The position numbers and the translations under genes were made by a program. A stretch of DNA of 35,756 nucleotides from Pseudorhodobacter aquimaris (lineage in GTDB: Bacteria > Pseudomonadota > Alphaproteobacteria > Rhodobacterales > Rhodobacteraceae): assembly GCF_001202025.1 (NCBI RefSeq), contig NZ_LGHS01000053.1:1-35756 (forward strand). The letters are read 5' to 3'. The notes under the pieces were generated by a model. That model was given only the letters and a program-made list of their open reading frames with translations. It had not been told where the DNA came from and searched no databases. Of the stretch, positions 1-6,107 are shown piece after piece; position 1 is the first letter of the stretch; the number at the start of each line of letters is the position of its first letter.

Positions 1-1
1 G

Positions 2-175
2 GGGAAAAAACTAGGTCGTCAGATTGGGCACCGCCCAAAGTCGGACAAACTAGCACCCAGGGTCGTCCAAGCCGTCGCTGAAGGCCGAAGCTATCGTTGG
101 ATCGCTCGTGACCTCGGTATCAGCAAAAACACTGTCCTCGATATCGTGAAACGAAGCCGCCCAGAAACCTTATGA
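2..175 (+). CDS. Serine resolvase, C-terminal end (partial at window edge)
   Basis: An open frame enters from the window edge and stops with TGA at 173-175, giving 57 residues. The tail contains LGRQIGHRPKSD followed by a helix-turn-helix of the form VAEGRSYRWIARDLGISKNT. This is the usual end of a Tn3-family serine resolvase (TnpR): the linker after the catalytic domain and the DNA-binding HTH. The catalytic N-terminus lies outside the window. The stop codon falls inside the 38-bp terminal repeat at 169-206, as expected for tnpR read outward toward a transposon end. It probably belongs to the same kind of transposon as the tnpA fragment at 35062-35756. Confidence 0.8.
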   Translation, partial: GKKLGRQIGHRPKSDKLAPRVVQAVAEGRSYRWIARDLGISKNTVLDIVKRSRPETL

Positions 176-206
176 TACGATCCTGCCCCTATCCTCAATC
201 GACCCC
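169..206. repeat. 38-bp terminal inverted repeat of a Tn3-family transposon (resolvase end)
   Basis: Read on the minus strand the segment starts GGGGTCGATT and ends TAAG, and is exactly 38 bp long: the standard form of a Tn3-family end. It is the inverted copy of 35016-35053 with one difference (position 12 of the repeat). The transposon body lies to the left of it. The next five bases (ccgcc, 207-211) do not match the five bases outside the other end (agaaa, 35011-35015). Confidence 0.9.
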
Positions 207-249
207 CCGCCTGCTGACGGGGGCCTCAATTGTTCGGCGGCGCGGGCTG

Positions 250-1134
250 TTACTCGGCGGCCATCCGGTCTGCCTGCGCGGTGCGGGCCATAATGTAATC
301 CACGGCCTTCTGCGCCTCGGACGCGGCGCGGAAAATCGCGCGGCTGTCTTCCTTCATCGCCTCAAGCCATCCTTCGACATAGGCTGCGCTCTGGTCGAAT
401 TCCGGCTCCACCCCGATCTGCGCGCAAAGCATGCAGTTGCCAATTTCCGCGACCAGCTCCTCGAACGCGTAGGCCTTGCGGTCGTTGAACCGGCCCAAGC
501 GGTCCAGCCGCTTTGTCGCGCCTGTCCAGTGGGTCAGCTCATGCGCCAAGGTGCCGTAATACCCTGCGGCCCTGTGAAACGTCACGATCGGCGGCATGTG
601 AATGCGGTCGGTCTTGATGTTGTAATAAGCGCGCGGCTCCTCGGTGCTGTCGATCTGCGCGCCTGTCGCGGCAAAGAACGCCTCCAGCTCGGGGTCGGCC
701 TCGGTGCCAAGATCACTGGGCGGATCGGGCAGGATGTAGAATTCAGCGGGTAGGCCCTCGATCTGGTCGGCGTTGAACACCCGGTAGGCCTTGGCATAGG
801 GGATCTGGCGTTCCTCGCCGTTTTCGTCCTCGCGCTCGACGGTGCCGTATTTCACGACCGTGGCGGATTTCTCGCCCTTGCGGACATGGCCCCCAAGCTG
901 CTTGGCCTGATTGAACGTCATCCAGCGGGCTGAGCTGTAGTCCTTGACCATCGCTGTCGCCCAAAGCATCAGGATATTGATGCCTCGATAGGCTTCGCCG
1001 TTGAACCGTTCCGGCAAGCTGACCGATACCCCGCCACCGGTCCACGGCTTACGCCATGGCGGTGTTCCCGCCTCGATCTGCGCGATGATCTGATTGGTGA
1101 CATGGGAATAAACGTCAAACTTCTCTGCGGTCAT
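250..1134 (-). CDS. ardC: ArdC-type anti-restriction protein (ssDNA-binding + zinc metallopeptidase domain)
   Basis: 294 residues. The N-terminal part (about 1-130), with the block WRKPWTGGG and the later AYRVFNADQ, matches the ArdC N-terminal ssDNA-binding domain. The C-terminal half is a zincin-like peptidase with HELTH at residues 198-202 and a probable third ligand in AFEELVAEIG (about 225-232). ArdC proteins coat incoming single-stranded plasmid DNA and counter host restriction during conjugation. I chose the ATG at 1132-1134 because a very strong Shine-Dalgarno (AAAGGAGGG on the minus strand, 1141-1149) sits just upstream. The frame stays open to 1422, but that part has no family similarity. 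A 430-bp leader rich in inverted repeats precedes it. Family confidence is high. The molecular role is taken from the family. Confidence 0.88.
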   Translation of the reverse strand: MTAEKFDVYSHVTNQIIAQIEAGTPPWRKPWTGGGVSVSLPERFNGEAYRGINILMLWATAMVKDYSSARWMTFNQAKQLGGHVRKGEKSATVVKYGTVEREDENGEERQIPYAKAYRVFNADQIEGLPAEFYILPDPPSDLGTEADPELEAFFAATGAQIDSTEEPRAYYNIKTDRIHMPPIVTFHRAAGYYGTLAHELTHWTGATKRLDRLGRFNDRKAYAFEELVAEIGNCMLCAQIGVEPEFDQSAAYVEGWLEAMKEDSRAIFRAASEAQKAVDYIMARTAQADRMAAE

Positions 1135-1421
1135 TTGTGACCCTCCTTTGAGTAACGCGGGCCGGGTCTCTTCCCCTTTCCGCCAATGGGCGGGCCTTCC
1201 TTCTCTGTTGTCTGGAATGCCCATGCATTCCGGACGGCAGAGCAGGTAAGGGCAAAGCCCGTCCTGCGGCCTGGCGGGGCCGTGACAACCGGGTGGAGGG
1301 CGTGAATTTGGGAGGGAACCGCGCGCCTGCGCGTGGGAGGAACCGGAATTCTCGACCGGAACCGACGCCAAGGGCGGCGCTTGCCGGTTTTCTCGGACTT
1401 GCCGGGATGGCAGGCGGATCA

Positions 1422-1517
1422 ACAGTTTTTGAAAACTGTCAGGGTTGGGGTGAGCGGGCGTCAGCCCGTCGATCCCCTGCCCTGACTATCGCTCAAAGCG
1501 AGACCGGCGCACGCCGG
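1422..1517. promoter_or_regulatory. Hairpin array in the ardC leader
   Basis: Four consecutive inverted repeats fill 96 bp of the otherwise gene-free stretch 1135-1562. (1) 1422-1439, ACAGTTTT / AAAACTGT around a 2-nt centre. (2) 1438-1450 with 1474-1486, outer arms GTCAGGG / CCCTGAC and GGGG / CCCC, enclosing CGGGC-GTCA-GCCCG at 1455-1468. (3) TCGCT-CAA-AGCGA at 1489-1501. (4) CCGGCG-CA-CGCCGG at 1504-1517. Such density suggests a structure used as single-stranded DNA or RNA, or an operator next to a folded leader. A canonical promoter was not obvious in the leader. The rest of 1150-1421 shows nothing recognisable. Confidence 0.5.
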
Positions 1518-1562
1518 GATCACATATTTTCTATGGCTTATTTATCAGTGGTATTCGTCAAT

Positions 1563-2357
1563 TTATCCAACAAACTCAATGCAGGTGTACTGATATCCCC
1601 GCCCGGAATAATCAAAATATTGGCTCTCCTTCGCGCTTCGAAACTCATTCCAAGCGAATCCAGAATCCTGCGGCAATGCGCAGGTTTCACTATTGAGGTG
1701 GGCTGTAAGAGCGTGGGACGCCTTGGGTAGTTCATCTCCAAAGCAAAACGCTGTCATATACGGAGCTGATTTACTTTTGCTGCCCCAGACGACCATTCCA
1801 TCGCGCGACACGATAAATGCAACCGGCTTGCTGGACAGCCCAACAAATCGCAAAGCACTCGCCTGGAGTGAGCACTCGAAACGGTTTCCTATCTCGCACA
1901 GGGAATCTGTATTCCAGCCAATCCCGCTAAACTCATCTCGGAGAAGGTTGGCAGGCATAAGTAGCCACGACGCAAACACGTTGGCCTCGGTTTCTATCTT
2001 ATCCCTGAAATCGTTCAGGGTATCATCGCTGTCTTCGAAACGATCCCGCAAACCCCGATGGCACATGAAGTGTCCCAGCTCATGGGCATATGTGAACCTT
2101 TGACGCCGCTTGTTCTCGATTTCCGAGTTCAACAAAATCGTCCACTTGTCGGTGTTCTTTGTTTTAACAAGACACCCCTCGAAGGAATCGTAGCTGCCTA
2201 TCTTGGTTTTCAGTTCGCCGCCAAAATCGCTGTTTTGAAGTGCGCCATCAATGAGCTTTGAAATATCCAGTGGGTAAGTGTTCGGGCCGTGGTCCTGCCA
2301 GAGCCTTGTAAGGCGGTTGGCCTCCTTCATCGGAGGGCGGCTAATCGTCGTCGTCAA
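1563..2357 (-). CDS. ImmA/IrrE-family metallo-endopeptidase
   Basis: 264 residues from a TTG at 2357, or 255 from the ATG at 2330. The zinc motif HELGH lies at residues 92-96 (numbered from 2357) in the context FTYAHELGHFMCH. The block ETEANVFASWLLMP (about 122-135) supplies the usual third ligand region. ImmA/IrrE proteins are cytosolic proteases that typically cleave a partner XRE-type repressor and so switch on a neighbouring promoter. The gene lies directly downstream of such a regulator and overlaps or abuts its stop (2341), which points to translational coupling. The C-terminal part (about 150-264) contains VAFIVSRDGMVVWGS and resembles the extra domain seen in longer members. The start is uncertain: neither candidate has a strong ribosome-binding site. 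Confidence 0.85.
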   Translation of the reverse strand: MTTTISRPPMKEANRLTRLWQDHGPNTYPLDISKLIDGALQNSDFGGELKTKIGSYDSFEGCLVKTKNTDKWTILLNSEIENKRRQRFTYAHELGHFMCHRGLRDRFEDSDDTLNDFRDKIETEANVFASWLLMPANLLRDEFSGIGWNTDSLCEIGNRFECSLQASALRFVGLSSKPVAFIVSRDGMVVWGSKSKSAPYMTAFCFGDELPKASHALTAHLNSETCALPQDSGFAWNEFRSAKESQYFDYSGRGYQYTCIEFVG

Positions 2358-2664
2358 AACCTGAAACTATCCTCTCAATCGTGCGCTTGTCATTCTCAGA
2401 CAGTTTATGGAATTTTCTGAAAAAGGCATCCTCGATTTGTCGGTCAGAAGGCTCGTCTTGCGTATCGTCCAGGAAGAACTCTGGCGAGGCCCCAAAATGA
2501 TTTGCGATCTTTAGCAGCAACTCAGCGGACGGCTTGGCATTCTTCTTGTTTTCGAGCTGCCAGACATACGCCTTTGATGACCCTAGGACCGTCGCCAGCT
2601 CCTCCTGCGTCATGTTCTTGGAAGTCCGGATTTTTCTGAGCTTTTCGCCAAATTTTTCTGACAT
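2341..2664 (-). CDS. XRE-family helix-turn-helix regulator
   Basis: 107 residues. The N-terminal HTH_3 domain (about 1-66) contains LRKIRTSKNMTQEELATVLG and the recognition helix SKAYVWQLENKK. The acidic C-terminus (SGFDDDD) follows a region rich in EDAFFRKFHKLSENDKR. I chose the ATG at 2662-2664 because GGAGAGAA stands at a normal distance. The frame runs on to 2724, but that extension crosses the operator. The product probably represses the divergent promoter region 2688-2742 and is the likely substrate of the ImmA/IrrE protease encoded just downstream. That regulatory pairing is inferred from family behaviour and gene order. Confidence 0.85.
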   Translation of the reverse strand: MSEKFGEKLRKIRTSKNMTQEELATVLGSSKAYVWQLENKKNAKPSAELLLKIANHFGASPEFFLDDTQDEPSDRQIEDAFFRKFHKLSENDKRTIERIVSGFDDDD

Positions 2665-2687
2665 GCAAAATTCTCTCCGTTCGCGGG

Positions 2688-2743
2688 TTGACAGAAGTAT
2701 AGCGATCACTATATCTGATCGCAAGTGTAGTATTCGCTATACT
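2688..2743. promoter_or_regulatory. Divergent promoter with two nested inverted-repeat operators
   Basis: Between the XRE gene (minus) and the DUF3892 gene (plus) lie two inverted repeats that share bases. The outer one is GTATAGCGA (2697-2705) with TCGCTATAC (2734-2742). The inner one is GCGATCA (2702-2708) with TGATCGC (2716-2722). A plus-strand TTGACA at 2688-2693 and TATATC at 2710-2715 (16-bp spacing) would place a promoter over the inner operator. TATACT at 2738-2743 is a second possible -10. Repression by the XRE protein is the natural reading but is inferred. Confidence 0.6.
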
Positions 2744-2771
2744 TATGTAAACCAATACGGAGCACGAAAAG

Positions 2772-3035
2772 ATGGCTGACAGAAAAGTTACCGCGTCGGG
2801 AAAAGACAAGGACGGCGACATCACCAAGCTTTGCAAATCAGGCGAGGCATGGTCCCCACGGCTGAAGGCTGACGCGATCCGCGATATCGAAAACGGCACG
2901 CATACCTACTACGTCCAACAGGCTGGCACGTCTCGTGTCGACATCACCGTGGTGAACGGAGCGACTGGCAAATACCTTCGCTCGACCGCCGATAAATCGT
3001 CGAGCAACAACTTGGACAATCTCCCTGATTGCTAA
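2772..3035 (+). CDS. DUF3892 domain protein (first of two)
   Basis: 87 residues. It matches the DUF3892 pattern: an opening ITKLCKSGEAWS, then DAIRDIENGTHTYYVQ, then a strand-rich middle (VDITVVNG) and the closing signature GKYLRSTAD..NNLDNLPDC. The function of the family is not known. GGAG at 2759-2762 precedes the ATG. It is the first gene on the plus-strand side of the XRE/ImmA operator region and is followed 102 bp later by a paralogue, so both are probably under the same switch. No signal peptide or membrane segment is visible. It is a small, probably cytosolic domain. Confidence 0.75.
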   Translation: MADRKVTASGKDKDGDITKLCKSGEAWSPRLKADAIRDIENGTHTYYVQQAGTSRVDITVVNGATGKYLRSTADKSSSNNLDNLPDC

Positions 3036-3062
3036 GCCTATGACCCTACAACATCAGGGCTC

Positions 3063-3077
3063 GCAGATAGCATCTGC
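3063..3077 (+). other. Small hairpin between the two DUF3892 genes
   Basis: GCAGAT-AGC-ATCTGC forms a perfect 6-bp stem in the 102-bp spacer. It could set the relative expression of the second gene or partly terminate the first transcript. No T-tract follows, so a complete intrinsic terminator is not supported. Confidence 0.35.
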
Positions 3078-3137
3078 CTCTGCGGGTCCGTTTCAACCTG
3101 GCATCCTTGAATGTCATAAAAAGAAGGATATTACCTC

Positions 3138-3425
3138 ATGCCACAGGATCATCAGATCACCTGTATTATCCCAGACGGCGCGGACTCTGACCGGCGTATT
3201 GACAGCATCGGCGGAGCCACTGGTTCCAAGAGTGGTGGTCCTTGGTGCATTAAGCTCGATGTTGCCATCAAAGGTATCGAAGACGGCACTTGGCGCTTCT
3301 GGACCAGCGTCAATGGCAACTCGGTCTGGGTCATCATCGCTACGCGGAATGGAAAGAAATACCTGAAAACCGAAGCGGATGGTGCCGAACCGAATAACCT
3401 CCTTAGTCTGCCACGCTGTAACTAG
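3138..3425 (+). CDS. DUF3892 domain protein (second of two)
   Basis: 95 residues. The family signature is clearest here: the end reads KKYLKTEADGAEPNNLLSLPRC. It is preceded by an IKGIEDGTWRFW block that corresponds to the IENGTHTYYV block of the upstream paralogue. The ATG at 3138 follows AGAAGGA at normal distance. The two copies are clearly related but diverged, so this is an old duplication or two separately recruited members. The product is small, soluble and of unknown biochemical role. Its neighbours are the upstream paralogue and, convergently, a minus-strand small gene. Confidence 0.75.
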   Translation: MPQDHQITCIIPDGADSDRRIDSIGGATGSKSGGPWCIKLDVAIKGIEDGTWRFWTSVNGNSVWVIIATRNGKKYLKTEADGAEPNNLLSLPRCN

Positions 3426-3491
3426 CCCTCGATCCAGTCCAAGAGGGGCGGTCGCGGCGTCACCGCCTCGGTATGTATCAGTGGACCGAGA

Positions 3492-3773
3492 TCACAGAGT
3501 CAGAGGCTGCGCGTCCGGCTTATGATCGAACAGGATCACACGCCCGTCGCTGCTGCTCGGACTGTTGACCAGCACGAACGGCACATCCGCACCTTGTTTC
3601 TCATAGATGCAGCGGTATTTCATCTTGCCATCGAGCGGATCGCGCACTTGGTCGTAGCGATAGCTGTACTTGATTCCTTGATCGATCCAAGCCTCGACGC
3701 CTGCGGGCGTCACCAAGGACATGGGCTGCCCATCCAGCAGCAACGTTTTGCCCACGTTGAATACTTCATCCAT
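3492..3773 (-). CDS. Small hypothetical protein downstream of the relaxase
   Basis: 93 residues. I do not recognise the family. The sequence is soluble-looking, with the segment TPAGVEAWIDQGIKYSYRYD and a C-terminal half VPFVLVNSPSSSDGRVILFDH. The start ATG at 3771-3773 has a good ribosome-binding site (AGAGGAGA on the minus strand). It begins 35 bp after the relaxase stop on the same strand, so it is probably co-transcribed with the relaxase and may be an accessory of mobilization. It could equally be an unrelated cargo gene. Confidence 0.55.
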   Translation of the reverse strand: MDEVFNVGKTLLLDGQPMSLVTPAGVEAWIDQGIKYSYRYDQVRDPLDGKMKYRCIYEKQGADVPFVLVNSPSSSDGRVILFDHKPDAQPLTL

Positions 3774-3808
3774 CTTTCGGTCTCCTCTGTTTGTCCTGTC
3801 AGATCAAG

Positions 3809-5155
3809 TCACAGGCTGTGACCTTCGCCACGATCCCTGTCCCGCGTGTTTTCATTCTCGTTGTCATCGCGCTCCTGCTCGCGGTCGTTGTCCGGTTCCA
3901 GCCGCTCGCGCGGCTTGTTCAAAACGTCCTTCAGCCGCTCGTTGACAGACGGCTTGCGCTCCTCGCGCTCGATGTCCTCGGAACGGTCCTGCCTTTGACG
4001 CTGGGCCGGGGTCCGTGACGGTCTCGCGGCATCCGCGCCGAGGTCATTTTCGCTGAACCCGTCCAGCTTGTGAACCGCCGCCTGGCCGTCGCGCCCGGCG
4101 TCCTTCTCCATGATCTCCTTCAGCCGCTCGCGCGCGTAATTGCGACCTTCCGGCTTTGGCGTGTCGTCCTGGTCCCGTGACCGGCCCACGACCTGCGACA
4201 ACCGCTCGCGGATATCGTCCGACGTGCGCCCGTCGCGATCTTTCGCGGCTGCGGCCCTGAGCGCCGCCAGACCGGCAGAAACGCGGCCCTGCCCTGCCTC
4301 GCGCTCGATGCCGTAGGTCTCCCGCGCGATATCCAGCCGCTCACGCATTTCGCGGAATGCGGCGCGGGCCTGGCGGGCGGCATGGACGACAGCCCCGCGC
4401 TCAGTGACCGGGACGTATTCCCGGCCCTGACGCTCGGCCATCAACTTCGCCCGCCGCTCCATGGAATTGGCCGCTGGCCCCAGCTTCAGCTCGGGGTCGC
4501 GGTCCAGCTCCTCGGCCGTCAGCTTGTCGCCACGATCCAGCGCCGTCTCGCGCTGCTTCTCAAGTGACCGGTGATCGACACGCTCCATTTCGCCGACACG
4601 CTCCAGCGCGCGGTTCTGCAACTCGGCCCAGAGGCCACGCATCTGCTCGATCTCGACACCGCCGGTCTTGGCGGAATCGAGCACGCGGGTTTTGGTGGTG
4701 AAGCCCCCGGCTTCCAGCTTGCGGGTGGAAGTCAGAACATGGGCATGATGGTTGCGCTGATCGCCTTCGCGGTGCGGCGCATGGATCGCCACATCGACGG
4801 CTACGCCGTAGCGGCTGACCAGCTCCTGGGCGAAGTCGCGGGTGATCTGCGAGCGGTCCTCTGCGCTGATCTCGGACGGCAGGGCCAGTTCCCATTCGCG
4901 AGCGGTGACGGAGTTGCGGCGGGTCTCGCTGGCCTCGACCTCGTTCCAGAGGCGGGACCGGTCCGTGGCCCAGTCCGGCGCATCCTTGGGGGTCAGGATG
5001 AAGGTCTCCTCGATGCCCTGCTTGCGGGTGTAATCGTGGACGCGGCCTTCGCGCTGGCACTCGATGCGCTCCCCGACACGGTAGGCTGCCGCCGCCGTGG
5101 CAGAGCGCCCGGCGCTGCGTTTGATCGTCTTCACGGAGAGGTGGTAGCTGGCCAT
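3809..5155 (-). CDS. mobA: MobA/MobL-family (MOBQ) relaxase
   Basis: 448 residues. It nicks the plasmid at oriT and leads the strand into the recipient. The N-terminus MASYHLSVKTIKRSAGRSAT matches RSF1010-type MobA, with the candidate nucleophile Tyr25 in AAAAYR. The metal-binding histidine motif is HREGDQRNHHAHVL (residues 128-141). The C-terminal third is highly charged and low in complexity (many Arg, Asp, Glu). There is no helicase or primase domain, so the protein is shorter than Ti-plasmid TraA. I chose the start at 5155 (AGGGGAGG just upstream); the extension to 5218 lacks similarity. It is transcribed divergently from traD-traG with the oriT candidate between them. Confidence 0.9.
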   Translation of the reverse strand: MASYHLSVKTIKRSAGRSATAAAAYRVGERIECQREGRVHDYTRKQGIEETFILTPKDAPDWATDRSRLWNEVEASETRRNSVTAREWELALPSEISAEDRSQITRDFAQELVSRYGVAVDVAIHAPHREGDQRNHHAHVLTSTRKLEAGGFTTKTRVLDSAKTGGVEIEQMRGLWAELQNRALERVGEMERVDHRSLEKQRETALDRGDKLTAEELDRDPELKLGPAANSMERRAKLMAERQGREYVPVTERGAVVHAARQARAAFREMRERLDIARETYGIEREAGQGRVSAGLAALRAAAAKDRDGRTSDDIRERLSQVVGRSRDQDDTPKPEGRNYARERLKEIMEKDAGRDGQAAVHKLDGFSENDLGADAARPSRTPAQRQRQDRSEDIEREERKPSVNERLKDVLNKPRERLEPDNDREQERDDNENENTRDRDRGEGHSL

Positions 5156-5342
5156 GCGCCCTCCCCTCGCCCGTGATACAGATGACGACAAAGCGCGCCG
5201 CTGCTGACCCCGGCCCATGCCCGAACATGGACCACCGGGTCAGCCGTCTTTTCCCCGATGTACTGCGCCCCGCCCCGGCGCGGTGCGATAGGAAAAGACA
5301 GCCCGCTCGAAGCGAGCCAACGGCTCTCCGAGGCGCGGGCTT

Positions 5343-5406
5343 GCCAGTGATCTGCCCCCAGATCCCCAGCCTCATGGAGGGCGGGATATGGGGGCAGATC
5401 ACTGGC
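5343..5406. repeat. Long inverted repeat upstream of the relaxase gene
   Basis: Two perfect 18-bp arms (5343-5360 and 5389-5406, beginning GCCAGTGATCTG) enclose 28 bp. After one mismatch the loop continues with ATCCC (5362-5366) pairing GGGAT (5383-5387), then CCTC / GAGG around ATG. The whole 64 bp can fold into one extended hairpin. It lies 188 bp upstream of the relaxase start and about 310 bp from the nic-like motif. It may be part of the transfer origin, an operator for relaxase autoregulation, or the scar of a small element. Confidence 0.7.
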
Positions 5407-5684
5407 GGTTTGTCGGGGGCAAACCCGGTTCGTGGCGGCACCGTCAGGTCTGCCGGGGTGCGCGCTCGCACCGACACGAACCTCCCGCAAGGGAGACGCC
5501 AGCGGCAGACCGGCCCCCATCGTGGGGCATCGGGCGAGACGCTGGCGCGACCTTGCGGGGCGCGATCCAACCGCCGAGGTTGGGCTGGGATGGTTTGGAA
5601 GGGGCGGCGCGCCCTTCCATGTCGCGGCGGCACGCAGCGAAGGGGATGGCCATCGGCCGGGGCTTTGCCCCAGAGAGATCGCAC

Positions 5685-5730
5685 GCAAAGCTCGTAACCG
5701 CAGGTGAAGAGTTTGCATAAGTGCGCCCTT
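5685..5730 (+). other. Candidate oriT with MOBQ nic motif
   Basis: The plus strand reads TAAGTGCGCCCTT at 5718-5730. This is the nic-region core known from RSF1010/R1162-like MOBQ origins and is close to the Ti-type GCGCCCTT core. As in RSF1010, an imperfect inverted repeat lies just 5' of it: GCAAA.CTC (5685-5693, one bulge) with GAGTTTGC (5709-5716). The position between a divergently oriented relaxase and traD-traG is the usual place. If the plus strand is nicked, traD-traG enters the recipient first and the relaxase gene last. Confidence 0.8.
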
Positions 5731-5795
5731 GTCCTTTACAGGCCTACAGGTAAGCGCTATCGGTTGATCTGGCAAGAACAACTTCAACCACAAGA

Positions 5796-6107
5796 ATGTT
5801 TGGTGGCGAGGGTAGAGATTTGGCAGAAACAGAACTTGAGCGCGCCGAGAAACGATATGTCCAGGCCAAGGCCCGGCTTCAGGCGCTGAAGAACCGGGAA
5901 AGCACCAGACAGCGCAAACTCGACACGCGGCGCAAGGTGATCCTGGGCGGTGCGCTCATGGACCTGGCGGAACGGGATTCCGGGGCTGCCGCGATGCTCG
6001 ACCGGCTGATCCGCAACCTGCCCCGTGAACATGATCGCAAGGCTTTCGCGGACTGGAGGACGCCCGCCCCTGCCCCGTCCGGCTCTGATCCGGAAACGCC
6101 GTCCTGA
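5796..6107 (+). CDS. traD: TraD-type conjugal transfer accessory protein
   Basis: 103 residues (95 from an alternative TTG at 5820, which has the better GAGGG ribosome-binding site). The core ESTRQRKLDTRRKVILGGAL, followed by DLAERDSGAAAMLDRLIRNL and AFADW, matches the small TraD proteins found beside MOBQ relaxases in Ti/Ri and related plasmids. An N-terminal coiled-coil (ELERAEKRYVQAKARLQAL) precedes the core. The role is probably in the relaxosome or in linking it to the coupling protein. Its stop overlaps the traG start (TGATG), so the two genes are translationally coupled. Confidence 0.8.
   Translation: MFGGEGRDLAETELERAEKRYVQAKARLQALKNRESTRQRKLDTRRKVILGGALMDLAERDSGAAAMLDRLIRNLPREHDRKAFADWRTPAPAPSGSDPETPS

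Noticed and set aside
1135-1422. N-terminal extension of ArdC by 96 residues
   Set aside because: The strong ribosome-binding site at 1141-1149 fixes the ATG at 1134, and the extension has no similarity to the family.
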